From Cliona cf. orientalis (Eukaryota; Porifera; Demospongiae; Clionaida; Clionaidae), in the NCBI GenBank assembly GCA_963930775.1, contig OZ005689.1, positions 30,085,079 to 30,149,078 of the forward strand: a stretch of 64,000 bases of DNA, in the 5' to 3' direction. Position numbers and translations under genes: made by a program. The notes under the pieces were generated by a model. That model had not been told where the DNA came from and made no database searches. It saw nothing but the letters and a program-made list of their open reading frames with translations. Positions 1-11,207 of the stretch are shown here, piece by piece; the stretch's first letter is position 1; the number at the start of each line of letters is the position of its first letter.

Positions 1-535
1 TGATTCTCTCCAAGGCTATCTCAGGAAGCTGTGTGGACATGACGATTTTGTGACGGGAGTCATTAGCAAGCGAATAGGACAAATACTTCGTGCTGGAGCT
101 ATAATGAATGCTCTGTTTAGCTTGGATGACAAGTACACACTCCAGGAAACTATTAATGAAGCAGCAGTGAAGGTAGCCATAGACTTCGTTCAAGTGTGTG
201 GAGAGCATGCCTCTCTTCTTTCTGGTAGACGAAGCCTAGCTGAGATTATTTCTGCTGTGGATGCAAGTAAGTTTTGATTTGTTTTTTCTAGTCAAGACTA
301 TGATCTCTTTTCCCATATATATGTAGATGAGCCTAGCATTGAAGAAAGTTGTGTAGATGCTGCTGCAGCCCACTGTCTTCTGCCAGGCAAGAAGTTGCCA
401 CTGACACCACTTTTGAATGCCAAGTAGTTACGCTCGTGGGGGAATAAAGAGGGTGCAGTAAATGCATTCAGAAAACTGTTTGCAGTGGGCCTGGGAGAAG
501 TAGAAGAGATCAGAGGAAAGCGAGGGACTAAACTT
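1..535 (+). pseudogene. 3' part of a broken gene, possibly DUF3987-like
   Basis: An open frame runs in from the window edge (frame starting at base 2) to 266, where a GTAAGT donor follows. A 60-bp intron ends in ATGTAG at 326, and the second exon continues in the same frame (phase 1) from 327 to a GTAAGT donor at 536. The first exon holds a helical stretch with residues ILRAGAIMNALFSLDD, which resembles the C-terminal part of DUF3987-type proteins that are common in transposon-rich invertebrate genomes; this match is from memory and weak. The second exon has an in-frame TAG at 425-427, but sensible coding (RKLFAVGLGEVEEIRGK) resumes directly behind it up to the next donor. That pattern suggests a nonsense mutation in a once longer gene. 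The function cannot be told from this piece. Confidence 0.5.
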
Positions 536-1450
536 GTAAGTGAGCTTTTCTGACAGGATTCTAAATTATCGTTGGCGGAATGTACATGACGTCATTACCC
601 GTAACCGCTAAATTAATTTATGTAAAAACAGTGTACTAGCTATTAGTCTTTGTACAACGTCCTAGAATGGTTGTCATAGCTATGGACGCTTTATTGACAC
701 GAAGGAGTCATTGTACAACCTTCGTAGTTAGTTACTTTAGCTTCGTATGTACATATAGTATGCTATTTCTGAACATAAAAGCTTAAAAGCTTACTTACCT
801 CCAAACAGTCCCCATCTCAAGTCCATCCGTGGTTAGTAGAACTCTTCGTCTCACTTTGTCTACACAGTAAGGTAGACATAGACCTAGTCTAACTGTATGC
901 TTAGCATTGTCTGTACTGCACCTACTGTGGCAGAAAACAAGGCTATTTCAACGCTGAGGTGAATGGTGGCCATCTCGATCTTGATAAGTAATCTCGTTAG
1001 TACTTCCTTTCTGAAGGTCAACAAGTGACCTCGAAGCCACACTGGAGTAAGGTATTTCCTGTACTAACCTCAGACAGGATGCCAAGCCCAAACTAATCTA
1101 TTATGGAATGACGGGCGGAGCTATAGCACAGCAATAATGGCGCTTGCGCCTTAAGGTGTCTCTCGCGCTTAATGACATGCACACGCATGTGCCTTAAGTC
1201 GCATCTCGCGTATAATCGGTTAAGTGGGTTTAATTGCATATTATTATATTATACAACGTACGTGATATGTAGATATAATAATACAAGTCAACCATCCTCA
1301 CATTGCACATACAAGTAATATTGTGTTTATGGCAAAACTAATGGTTAACTCAATGCTTTTCAATTGCACTACAGACACTGGTAATATAGGATTATGGGTC
1401 TGATAGACTGAGTACTGTACTTAATCTAAAACTACTACGCATGGAAAAAA
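536..1450. other. no gene seen
   Basis: AT-rich sequence without a convincing exon or a clear inverted-repeat element. It could be the intron or 3' flank of the broken gene to its left. Confidence 0.4.
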
Positions 1451-1591
1451 ATTTCAATTTTTAAAATTTTCTGGGAAATTTTCTGGTAAAGGTCATCAAT
1501 CGCTCCATATATAAATAACGTTACGAGATTTTGTAAACTGCTAATTTATTGCGAATTGGATCATGCGTTGTATTCGATTAACTACGGTAAT
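1451..1591 (+). repeat. dispersed repeat, copy 1
   Basis: About 140 bp sharing the words TCTGGTAAAGG, TCAATCGCTCCAT and ATCATGCGTTGTATTCGATT with 2965-3100, in the same orientation. The two copies flank the inverted-repeat element at 1752-2516. Confidence 0.7.
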
Positions 1592-1751
1592 AATAATTAC
1601 AATATACATATATATGCTGTGCCTTTTGTAGCTTTATCTTGAATGTATATTATCCCTGACACAGCAATATATCTTTCATAAAAGATCAGTTCCCGATAGT
1701 CTGGAGGAAAGGCAGCAGCTGTGTCTGAAATTGCAGAGGTTTAATGTTTCT

Positions 1752-2516
1752 ATGGAGGGATTCTGCAAATCGATTTTCCCGCAGCGCTAATTAGCTAAGC
1801 GGCCGAAGTTGACGTTTTACGCCTACCGCCGTTCTCAGGCTTGTAAGGATCATCTTGGATACCAAGATCAATTGTGACCTGCTCTGAGAAAAGGGACCTT
1901 AGTACATAAATATTCATTTTCTAACAATGGCTGAAATGTGAAAAAATCTGCTTTTCTTCAGTTTTCTACTTTTTAGTCTCAAAAAAGGTGAAGGTTCTGG
2001 CTTCATTTTGATATAATATTATGTTCATACATTTGTATCAAATAAAATGTAGCTATGGGCGCAATTAATTGCTCCGATATATGCAACTTAATACAGAATT
2101 TAATTAAAAAACGCCTATTTTCAGAAAACGACTCTATCTACCCGAGTGAATAAAAATGGTCATAACTCCACTTGTGATCAATGTTTTTCCTTGAAACTTG
2201 CACCATTGTACTCAGCATAGACAAAGCTATCTATCCATGCTAAAATCTCAATATTCATAAAAATGTCTCTAAGGTCCCTTTTCTCAGAGCAGGTCACAAT
2301 TGCTTGGAGCTTCTCTTTGTATTGATTCTTCGCTTTATTGCTCAGACCTTCAAAATAGTCGCTCGTTTTCGAAAAAAAATTGATACATTTCAATACAACA
2401 ACATGCAGCAATTGGCCTTTTTGCCCACAAAGGGTGTGGCAGTAGGCGTGTTATGTCAACTTCTGCCACTTAGCTAATTAGCACCGCAGGATAATCAATT
2501 TGCGGAATCCCTCTAT
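1752..2516. mobile_element. inverted-repeat DNA element of about 765 bp
   Basis: The ends are imperfect inverted copies over about 75 bp: GGGATTCTGCAAATCGATT on the left pairs with GGGATTCCGCAAATTGATT read from the right, and both continue through GCTAATTAGCTAAG. Further inside, a 34-bp stretch at 1869-1902 is repeated exactly and inverted at 2269-2302. No transposase is present, so this looks non-autonomous. Exact ends and target duplication are not resolved. Confidence 0.65.
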
Positions 2517-2566
2517 TGCAGCATATGAGAGTGCTATTAAGGAGGACACAAGTACTGTGGAAGTAA

Positions 2567-3363
2567 TACCATAGAATCCCTCAATTACGCCCCCTGCACT
2601 TTCAGCTCAAGTTCCTGCATAGGTAGTTTCGTCTCGCATATAATCCTCTCCTGACTGTAAAAAGTAGAGCCCATAAGCCAATAAAACAGTACATAGCTAC
2701 AGCTACGCAACTAGGTATTTGTGTCATATTACTAAGGAAATGCACAGCATTGTGGGATGAGCATGAGCGACAGTGATTTATGTTGCGCCATGCCCAACTA
2801 GCTGCAGGATGCACGCTTGTAGGCTGGCCTCTCTCTCTTCTGCCGACTCTATGGCTAATTCTTTCTCTTACTCCTGGCCACTGTTGAGCTGAGGCTCAGA
2901 TTGACAACGAACTCTGTCTTGCTCTCCTCCTCTACCTTCTGGAGCCTCAGTTCTCGCTTTGTTTAATTTCAATTTTGAAAAATGGACTTTTTTCTGGTAA
3001 AGGTTGTCAATCGCTCCATTTATAAACGTTATGAGAATTCGTAATGCTAATTTATTGCGTTAAATTGGATCATGCGTTGTATTCGATTAACTACGGTAAT
3101 ATGAAATGATGGACGTTGGGCGGGGCGTAATTAAGGACCGACATACCATATACATGTATATAGATATATATCATTCGTGCACTTCATTCTAGTTTATGAC
3201 TTTGTCCGTTTTCTTGAGTTTTGCCCATCAAACAGCCAGAGAAAGTACAGAGATCGCGTGCTCATGTAGCATTCAACGCTCAGTAATGGTTGTCACATGG
3301 AAATGTAACGATCCCGTATATAAGCTCCCTCAAGGGGGGGGGGGCATAATTGCAGGATACTGA
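2567..3363. mobile_element. TA-flanked miniature element, split by an insertion
   Basis: Its left half (2567-2731) and right half (about 3190-3363) match the two halves of the intact element at 39978-40356 read in reverse complement. About 460 bp at 2732-3190, including dispersed-repeat copy 2, separate them. The join falls after GTGTCATATTA on the left and before TGTCCGTTTTCTTGAG on the right. This is a nested insertion. Confidence 0.65.
2965..3100 (+). repeat. dispersed repeat, copy 2
   Basis: Second copy of the repeat at 1451-1591. It lies inside the segment that interrupts the miniature element at 2567-3363. Confidence 0.7.
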
Positions 3364-3710
3364 GACATCCTTAAACAAAGCACTGCATCCTTCATTCACT
3401 GTTAAAAATAGTGTGCTAATTAACACATAATAGGGGTGCTGGTGTGACACTAATGTTTACACACAGTGTGTGTAAGATAGCACATTGCTTGGGTGTGTAA
3501 GATAGCACACCACAGATCTGTGCTGTAGTTACCACCTTAAGTGTGTTCTAGCAACATGCATAGAGTGTTCATAGTATTTGAATGGCATAAACATTATTGA
3601 AAAAAAAATCAGCTCAGTATAATATTATTATACATACATACACAATGCAGATGTCTATTTCAAGTTCAGCTGAGTAGCTATATTAAAAAATGAATACAGT
3701 TCTGAAACCA

Positions 3711-4450
3711 TCACTCAAGTCTCTGTAGCACAGAAACAACACGTGTGACCACATCTGGTATGGTTTGCTTATCTACTAAACCAAACACAAAGTGCTGCAA
3801 AAAGATAAAAACTGAATAAAGAGAGGTGGGATAAGCTATGTTAAAAATATAGTATAGTCCCAGAAGACAAAAGATGCATGCATGAGGTGAAGCTGCAAGT
3901 GCCTACAAACCCAATGTGCTCACAAATGATAATATACTGATCTTGTTCATTTCCTTGAAGTGTGATCACGTAAGGTTGAGAGCAGTTGATCTTGCGTATC
4001 TCTTCTAAGTTCACTGTGTCCTGCATTTGAGTAGAATATTATGTAGGTAGAGTTAGTACACATATCAAAATTAATTTCCGGGGTATAAGTTAGATGGCCA
4101 GCAGTATAAATCCATGCCCATAATGTACTTACTGGAAAGACATACACAACTTTCATCTTTGAACGAGCAGCCATCAGAGTGGACAACATGAACAAGAAGT
4201 GAAGTGCATCACAATCCTCTGTATACATAAAGTTAATAGGATTTCAATATAGTAGCAAAATAATTACTGATTTAATTCACAAACCTGGACTTCTGGTACT
4301 CTCATCGTATGCTTCTACAGCTTTTTTGACAGGTCTGGTAGCACTTTCCACTCTTGCATATTATAGCACTCGCTCTATCCACACTGATAAATCCTTAAGA
4401 CGCTCATCCTTTTCCTTTTTCACCACTGCTCGAATTCCAGTTGTATCTAC
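3711..4450 (-). pseudogene. multi-exon gene fragment, unknown function
   Basis: Reading the minus strand, several exon-like blocks with splice signals can be placed: about 4446-4285 (lysine/glutamate-rich, contains GIRAVVKKEKDERLKDLSVW), about 4218-4139 (DALHFLFMLSTLMAARSKM, followed by a GTAAGT donor), 4020 to about 3910 (after an AAATGCAG acceptor, contains VNLEEIRKINCSQPYVITLQ), and 3794-3711 (after TTTTTGCAG, ending VVTRVVSVLQRLE and a stop). The first block has an in-frame TAA in the middle, so the copy seems broken. Splice phases of the last junction did not fit cleanly in my hands. I do not recognise the protein. Confidence 0.4.
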
Positions 4451-4637
4451 TTAGTAAAAATACATCAATGAGAGTAAATTTTATACAAATTAAACTGCCT
4501 GTAATACTATTAAGGGGGATCAAAATCAGACTCTACAGATCCAAGATTTGGTAATACCTTATGACCGAGTCCTCAAAAAGGTGTCAATTTAGGGGGTATG
4601 CAAGAAAAAACCCTAGTCTCATGCCCAGCCCCCTTCA

Positions 4638-4903
4638 TGCACATGCAAGAAAGGGTCTGGTCAAAAGGGTTGCACGTGTCCGGATGGAATGCAACAATTG
4701 GAAATTCTGGTGTGCGTAAAATAGAAACTAACCGCCACTTCTGCGATCCGTACTATCCGAGTGCACGTGCGTACATACAGACCACACATAATTACATTCC
4801 ACTAATGTCATGTAATCATGGTTCTGCAACCTGATTGGGCTGCAATATACGAACCTCGAGGACAAGGAAGTGCGACCCTTTTGACCATACCCTTTCTCAT
4901 GTG
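4638..4903. mobile_element. miniature inverted-repeat element
   Basis: The ends are inverted copies: CATGCAAGAAAGGGTCTGG then TCAAAAGGGT on the left, and CATGAGAAAGGGTATGG then TCAAAAGGGT read from the right. The flank just left of it (4600-4640) is an inverted match to 13500-13540, so a second repeat adjoins it. No gene inside. Confidence 0.55.
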
Positions 4904-5498
4904 AACGTCTATGAGAATAATCAATTTTTCTTGAAAACTGCTATCTCAGCACAATATCATTGCATGACCTTTGAACTATCTACCGTTCAAATTTGAGAGT
5001 GATTGCCCGCTTTATGTTTGAGATATGACACTATGCGCTCGCCCTTGAAATATTAAATTTGAGAAATTATGATCTTAACGCGTAGCTATGGGCGTGAACG
5101 ATGCTTCCGTATACTACCCGTACTCGCACGCGCATTGCGCAATGCACGAAACGTGCGATTATGTAATCATCAGCTGACAGAGTGCTAGAGCTAGCTAGCT
5201 AACTAGCTAGCTAGACAAGGGAATGATCCGTTGATCATCTATCAATCGAGTATGTCCACGCGATTATGACTATGATGCACACGTATTCTAACAAAGCGTT
5301 TATACTACTGCTAGAAATCTTGCTCGGTCAGACAATTGATGGAGCTGAGGAGGTGGTTCTCAAATGAGTAGCCATCGCCATTGGAGAGGCGAGGTAAGTT
5401 ATAGAAAGGCCATAAAATAGCCTCAAAAGCATGCACAATTATACAGAGAAGGTGCCAAAGAAGTTACAAAAATAAATAAAAATCACAATAGGCTTGGA
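4904..5498. other. no gene seen
   Basis: Contains a GCTAGCTAGCTAACTAGC palindromic run near 5190-5215 and a GTAAGT at 5394 that could be a splice donor, but no supported exon. Confidence 0.35.
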
Positions 5499-7049
5499 TT
5501 AGTGCCTCCTCTGGCATTTTGGGGTTGGTGGGGCACCTGTTGGTGACTTGGGACAGACAAGGTCATGATAGTCCTCAGGACAGAATTCGGTACTGTTGTC
5601 GTTCGAGGGACAGACCAAGGGGTGGTATCTCTGGGGGTAGATGGTGTGGTTCTGGTTTCCACTCCTCGTCCTGTACCAGTTTGATTGCCCTTTCAGGACT
5701 ATCCACACTGTCCTTGACGAAAACGTACCCAGGTTTAGTGTCAGTAAACCTCAGGTGGTGCATTCCTTTTATGCCCTTCAGTGCTCGTCAAAAGGGGGCA
5801 TCAAAAAATTAAGCCCAGTCATACGTTGGCACTAGTACTCGGCCATCCTGGGTTCCAACAAGCTGTGTGTGGTTCGCCTCAGCCGACTTCTCCACCACCC
5901 GTGCAATATCATCCAGGCATCCAATTTTGGTCCTCCGATAGAGCTGCTTAAAGAGACAAGAACACCAATTGGGTGAAAATTTGGTGTGGCCTACGATAAG
6001 AAAGGAGAGAGAGTGATGGATTTATTCAGACCAGACAAGACACGCCATGCAAGGTATTGCAAAACGTATCGGTTCTTGTTCTGGCCTGAACAATTGTCTG
6101 CGTGCAGGTGGTTGACTTCTCCAAGACAGTGTGTGGCAAGGAAATGGTGGACCATGCTGATAATACTATTGGCCCCCTTCCCTGTATTCACAGCTTCATC
6201 AATGAGGTAGTTGATCTGCAAAAGGTTAAGTAGGTTCCCTTAATCACGTGCACCATTGATTTTCTAATTAAATTGCACCTGTCTTGGTATTGCCTCACAG
6301 CATACTCCGAATATTGCACATTTGCGTGGTGTGAGAAAATAGATGGGACCTGGTTGCTGTGAATCACTGGGGTAGTGCACCTGTACAGTGCATAGTGCAT
6401 GTATGTCAGTATTACCGTATTACTGCTAAACTTAGTATCTAACCTAACATACTTGCTGTGCCATGTCAAAACTGAATTGCATGGTGATATTATTGGTTCC
6501 AGGTGACAGGCATGCACCGATGGGAGGAACTTGAAGCTGGCCAGCAATGGTAAACGTCTCCTTCAGGACCTCCTTGGAAGCGTATATCACGCTCCTGTAA
6601 TAAGATCGCTCCTGTGTGACCAGGTGAAGATGAGTCTCTGTGTCTTTAAGCACCTGATGGTCAGAATGTGTGTGTGTATGTATGGAACCTGCCAACATGC
6701 CTTGGGTATGCTAGGGAGAGCACTACCAAGTTGAAATCATGTATGTACATGTAGGTGTTGTGTATTATACTGTAATACCTATTCCATGCAGTTTCTGGAA
6801 AGTCTTCCTGCAAATCTGAACTCCTCCATGATAGAAGGCCATGCTGGAGCGCTGTTGTGGTAGGGGCTTGGGTGCGATAGTATCGCTATTGTTAGCGAGG
6901 GGTGCTGCTATCTGGCCAAGAACGACTAGATCGAGCTCGTCCCTACTAAGCTCTCTGCACTGCATCCTCGTACCGTCATAGTGGTCCCGGGAGAAGAGAG
7001 AGGAGCAACGCTTGCCCTTATTCCTTTTGCACCCGCAACCTTTCTCCAA
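5499..7049 (-). pseudogene. decayed transposon gene with DUF7869-like domain
   Basis: Minus-strand exons appear in the expected order of a family found in many cnidarian and sponge genomes. 7049 to about 6784 encodes a Cys-rich start and a segment ending TFQKLHGIG before a GTATTA donor. About 6680-6444 contains LVTQERSYYRSVI and FSFDMAQQV. About 6360-6280 contains IYFLTPRKCAIFGVCCEAIP. About 6221-6000 contains YLIDEAVNTGKGANSIIS and HADNCSGQNKNRYVLQYLAW, the hallmark block. About 5985-5499 carries the C-terminal part (YDWA before a stop; then LRFTDTKPGYVFVKD). The copy is broken. After SITLS a 2-nt expansion of a CTCTCT run shifts the frame, and the middle exon normally found between KLHGIG and the SYYRSV block is missing. 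The family is transposon-like; its exact enzymatic role is not settled from sequence alone. Confidence 0.7.
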
Positions 7050-7413
7050 GAATGCACTAAGGTCAGGGTCTTGGTCTACCTAAGTAGTCACATTGTATGT
7101 TACTTTACGAGGTCCTATAGTCACAGTGTGAGTATATGTACCTCTCCCTCCCCGCCGTGTGTATGTGCTTCAGGAGTTGGTGTTGGTGCCTTCTGAGAGA
7201 ATGAGGGGGTGTGCTCTTGCTGGGAGGGTTCTACGAGGTCTGCTGGTATTGTGACACTTTAAGGAAGTTAAAGGTGGTTAACACGGGATGGAGAAGGGCA
7301 GTTGAGTGGGAGGGGTGGGGTCAACTCGTGCGCGGGAAGAAACCACAAAGCAAGTGGCCAAGACGAACTAGCTGCTCAGCAAAGAGCTCTGAAATCAAGC
7401 GAACGATTCTAAG
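7050..7413. other. 5' flank of the retrotransposon
   Basis: No gene. At 7317-7337 it contains GGGGTCAACTCG followed by a GCGCG motif. A close inverted version is at 12650-12667, so these may be remnants of terminal repeats of the element between them. Confidence 0.35.
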
Positions 7414-8041
7414 ATGAGCGACGAGACCCAGCTCACTGCAACGGCAATGGAAGAGCTGGTGGCAAAGGCCATCGACACGGCCATGACTTTGTTCACGGGT
7501 CGGATCATGAAAGCGGTAGACGAGAAACTCAGTGAGGCGCTGACCCTGAGCCGGAACCCGACAACCGAGGCAGATAAGACTGAAAAGGACACCATCATCC
7601 TACTAACGCCACCACTCAGCAGTGGTAATGGTACGTTGCCGTACAAGGGGGTAGGCTTGCCGGAGGGGGGAGCATTGGTGGACCCAGCGCTCTGGAACGG
7701 AGTGCAAAAGGTGGCGTCTGGAGCCACTGGCGGCATAACAAGTAACGCAGTAACTATGTCTCAAGGAAACGGGACAACAATTCCCCCCTCCACGCCATTG
7801 ACTAGCGTTCTAAAAGCCAGCTCAAGCGAGCAGACTAGTGAAGCAATCATAGTGGGGATGAACTCCCCACCGGTTCCCCAAAAGCTAGCCGAAAAGATAT
7901 TGAAGGGCGAGTACATACAGCTCAACAAGTTACTACCCTCTAACTTGGGAGCGCCAGAACTAACCTTGGTACACTTACTGGGAAAAAATCAGGAGAAGCA
8001 TGAGTGTTCTAAACAAATAAAAATCATTCAACAGTGGGTGA

Positions 8042-8706
8042 TACCGTATAGCGGGAAATTTTCGAGGGTAGCAATTTTCGCGGATGTGAGATTTTGAACT
8101 TTTTCGCGTTTTAATTTTCGAGGATCAGCCCTGAGACAAAGGCACACCCCCAAATTGGATGCAATAAGAACCACGCCCCCTTCTCTTTCACACGTGCATG
8201 GAAATCATAGCAGATAGTGTTTAACAAACACGAGCTAACTATGTCTGAACTACGAAGCTGTGTTGTGGAGGCGATGATCCGTGGCTAGCGCTACCACGAG
8301 TATCAAAGCATTTAGGAGGCCGAAGTTGGAGAAAATCTGACGTGTATCCGAGAGCTTGGCAACGTCCGTGACCCCTACGCTGTAGCTGTCACAAAACCCG
8401 AGTCTTCAACAATAGTTGGACACGTCCCAAGAAAAATGTCAGCTATATGTTCGCTCTTTCTTCGAAAATGGCTTGCTAACGCTACAAATAGTGCATATTC
8501 TATTCAGCATTCCTTGTGGTTTATATCGACCACACCCATTCTACTGATATCATGTGCTGGTGGGACTGCGCATGCTCGAGCTACATCATTGTAGGAACGG
8601 GTCGTCAGGTCATAAAATCTTCGAGGTATATAAAATTTCGTGGATTCACCCTGATCCGTGAAAACAGCGAAAATTAATACCCTTGAAAATTTTCCGCTAC
8701 ACGATA
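8042..8706. mobile_element. TA-flanked miniature element inserted in gag
   Basis: TA at 8042-8043 and 8705-8706 flank the element. Its left end reads CCGTATAGCGGGAAATTTTC; the right end read backwards is TCGTGTAGCGGAAAATTTTC, a clear terminal inverted repeat. It encodes no transposase but carries a HIRAN-like coding remnant. The related element at 49296-49739 shares the terminal design (CCGTATGGCGGGTAATTTTC-like). Confidence 0.85.
8241..8471 (+). pseudogene. HIRAN-domain fragment carried inside the element
   Basis: One frame from ATG 8241 reads through 77 codons with two TAG stops (codons 16 and 25). Around them the coding is clearly conserved: a Cys-Val-Val start, RYHEYQSI, EVGENLTCIRELGN, DPYAVAVTK, VGHVPRKMSAICSLFL. 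The order G-Y/R-x-Y-x-x-x-x, E-x-x-x-x-V-G-E, C-x-R-E-x-G-N, D-x-Y-A-V-A-V and VGH-x-P-R-K matches the HIRAN-like proteins that are abundant in sponges and cnidarians. HIRAN is a small domain known in DNA-repair helicases such as HLTF, where it binds DNA 3' ends. Here it is a dead fragment, presumably captured by the transposon before it landed in gag. Confidence 0.75.
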
Positions 8707-9159
8707 TGCTTTAATGCATACACAAGCATTTTAGCTATCAAACAACCGGAGAGAATTAGAAACTTGCTAGCCTACTCGTCAATGGTTACCAAAGCTAGTG
8801 CAGATTATCAGGGCACACCATGGTTGGCCTACGATATCCATTTTCGACAAGTAGCAGCAGTCACGAAACAAACAGATTGGTTACAGGTGAATTCATCTCT
8901 GTGGACCCAGTATTTTGCTAATGCGAAGATAGCGACAGCCCAGGACTCTGGTCTAACAATGGTACTGGTCCACCAGCCAGACGAGAGGGGCACGGAAGAG
9001 AGTAGCAACTCAGGCTATTGGCCAGAAAAACAGCCTAAAAAAGACACAAAGTGGAAACCGTATCCAAAAGAGCAGCCGATATGCTTGAGATGGAATAGAG
9101 CAGGATGCAAACTGCTCATATCGACACATTTGCTTAGACTGCCATTCACCAAAGCATAA

Positions 9160-9600
9160 GCTCTCTGCATGTCCAGGAAAAGAGACTGCACCGAATCAGA
9201 CTTGGCAAACACATGCACAGATGCAGCCCTTTCGGACCCCTGTTGAGGGTCCACGCAAATGAACTAGCTGACTATTAAAACTTGCAACAAGCACACAGTG
9301 ATTCATGCTAATTACTTATCTGATTTGTATGTAGACAGACAATAGCACTTATTTTGGTTTGTTAGATACTTGGGATGTGGATCTTTATCTTAATCAAACG
9401 TACAAGCTCACTGAGCAGGATACTATGCATGCATGTTGTGATGTTGTGTACAATAATAGTCAATTACCAAACCTGTATAGTAATGACCATCAACCCATGG
9501 ATGACAAACAAAACATAGCCACAAAACATCAGCAGCAAACAGACAGCCTGAGCTGGCAGAATGATTTATGTGAACAAAACCATATCCATATACAGCACAT
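9160..9600 (+). other. spacer between gag and RT
   Basis: No convincing coding. The RT frame is open a few codons upstream of 9601 (Tyr-Thr-Ala-His before the first listed residue), so the true start of the pol ORF is not visible, perhaps because of a frameshift in this region. Confidence 0.4.
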
Positions 9601-11207
9601 GTGGTGGCATTGCAAGCATGCATCCCAGCATCAGCAGAGAGAATTGTGACACCACTAAGACTGCAAAATTGGCTGTCAGTCATGAAAGAATACCCAGATG
9701 CACAGTTCGCAAACTATATAGAGACAGGCATTAAACAGGGATTTTGGATAAGATTTCAGTATGGCTCAGTGCGATGCATATCAACAAAAGCTAATGCAAA
9801 ATCAGCTTCACTTCATCCCGGGTCCATCACAAGATATTTAAACGAAGAGTTAAAGGAAGGTAGAATTGCAGGCCCATTTCCAATGGCATTACTGCCTGAA
9901 GTACAGTGTAATAAGCTTGGGGTGATACCAAAATCTACACCTAGCGAATGGAGGTTAATACTGGACCTATCCTTCCCAAGACAACACAGTGTCAATGATG
10001 GTATTCCGAAAGAGTTATGCTCATTACAATATCCAACGGTAGATGAAGCAATCGGCCACATCCTGAGGCTCGGGAAAGGGGGACTCTTGGCAAAAGCTGA
10101 TATAAAACATGCATACAGAAACATTCCAATTCACCCACAGGACAGGCACCTGTTGGGTATGCAATGGGAGGGAGAGTTATACATTGACATGGTACTCCCA
10201 TTTGGTTTCAGATCTGCACCGAAGATTTTCACGGCAGTGGCAGACATGGCAGAATGGATAATGATAAGGAGAGGGGTATCCTGGTGCTTACACTACATTG
10301 ATGATTTCCTTACCGCGGGAAGGGCAGGGACTCCAGAATGCGCTAACAATTTGCAGGTGCTAATAGCAACGTGTGATTACCTAGGATTTCCCCTGAAATC
10401 GCACAAACTAGAGGGTCCGACGCCAGTACTACCGTTTTTAGGCATTGTCTTAGACACAGTGAGAGAGGAGATAACGCTACCAGAGGAAAAACTATCCGAG
10501 CTAATCAAATTGATTAAATACTGGCTGGGTTTGCATAACTGCAAGAAGCGCAACTTGTTATCGTTAATAGGAAAACTCTCACATGCATGCAAAGTAGTTC
10601 AAGTTGGCAGGATATTCCTGCGAAGGATGATCGATTTGGCATCGAAGACCAAACAGTTAGATCACTGGGTGCACCATAACTCGGTGTTTAGTGCCGATTT
10701 GTTATGGTGGGACACCTTCCAAAGTTTATGGAATGGACGTAGTATGTTTGAAGTACACAACCCTATCTGGCAACTCCACATAACATTCAGTTCATGGGGT
10801 TGTGGGGCCATTTGGAACAACGGGATGCAGGTACAATGGGAAACACACTGGCTTGAGCTAAATGTCGCCATCAAAGAACTATTGCCAATCACATTAGCAT
10901 GTGCAATCTGGGGCAGCCACTGGGGCCGTGATAACAGCAGTTGTTCACGTGATCACCAATAAATTATTTGACTAGCAGAGACCCCATGCTAATGCATTTG
11001 TTAAGATGTCTGCATTTTTTCTGTGCAATGTACGATATTAAACTAAGAGCAAAACACATTGCTGGGGTACATAACACAATAGCTGATGCCATTTTGCGGA
11101 ATAATTTGTCCATCCTATTTGCACAGGTACCTCAGGCAGAGAGAGTTGCCTCGCCAGTACCTCACAAACTATTGCAATTCCTTGGCAACAATCAACCCAA
11201 CTGGTGA
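9601..11207 (+). pseudogene. reverse transcriptase-RNase H of the DIRS/Ngaro-like element
   Basis: The 453-codon frame 9601-10962 carries the RT fingers and palm: EWRLILDLSFPRQHSVNDG near residues 116-134, the first catalytic Asp in LLAKADIKHAYRNIPIHP (Asp167), LPFGFRSAPKIF near 199-210, and the active-site box YIDDF at 232-236. RNase H-like sequence follows (ITFSSWGCGAIWNN; AIKELLPITLACAIW). Near 10935 the frame is lost: the expected Asp-Asn-x-Ala-Val-Val-His block is in a different frame, and near 10968 it switches again to TSRDPMLMHLLRCLHFF, ending KHIAGVHNTIADAILRNN at 11100. Two small indels thus break RNase H. The RT part itself is open and looks well preserved, which suggests moderate age. 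The role in a live element is copying the RNA genome into cDNA. Confidence 0.85.

Larger units (their letters stand above)
7414..9159 (+). pseudogene. gag-like ORF split by a TA-flanked element
   Basis: The ATG at 7414 opens a frame with an acidic, Thr/Ser-rich N-terminus and a conserved-looking block (VPQKLAEKILKGEYIQLNKL) near residues 150-170. The frame is interrupted at 8043 by the element 8044-8706. Removing 663 bp (the element plus one TA) rejoins GTG-A to TA-TGC and the frame continues without a stop to 9159, giving about 360 residues. The second part contains YQGTPWLAYDIHFRQVA and ends in a Lys/Trp-rich segment, as in other gag proteins of this class. The break therefore comes from the insertion and not from gradual decay. 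The C-terminus after NRAGCKL does not show a clear zinc knuckle, so it may have drifted. Confidence 0.7.
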
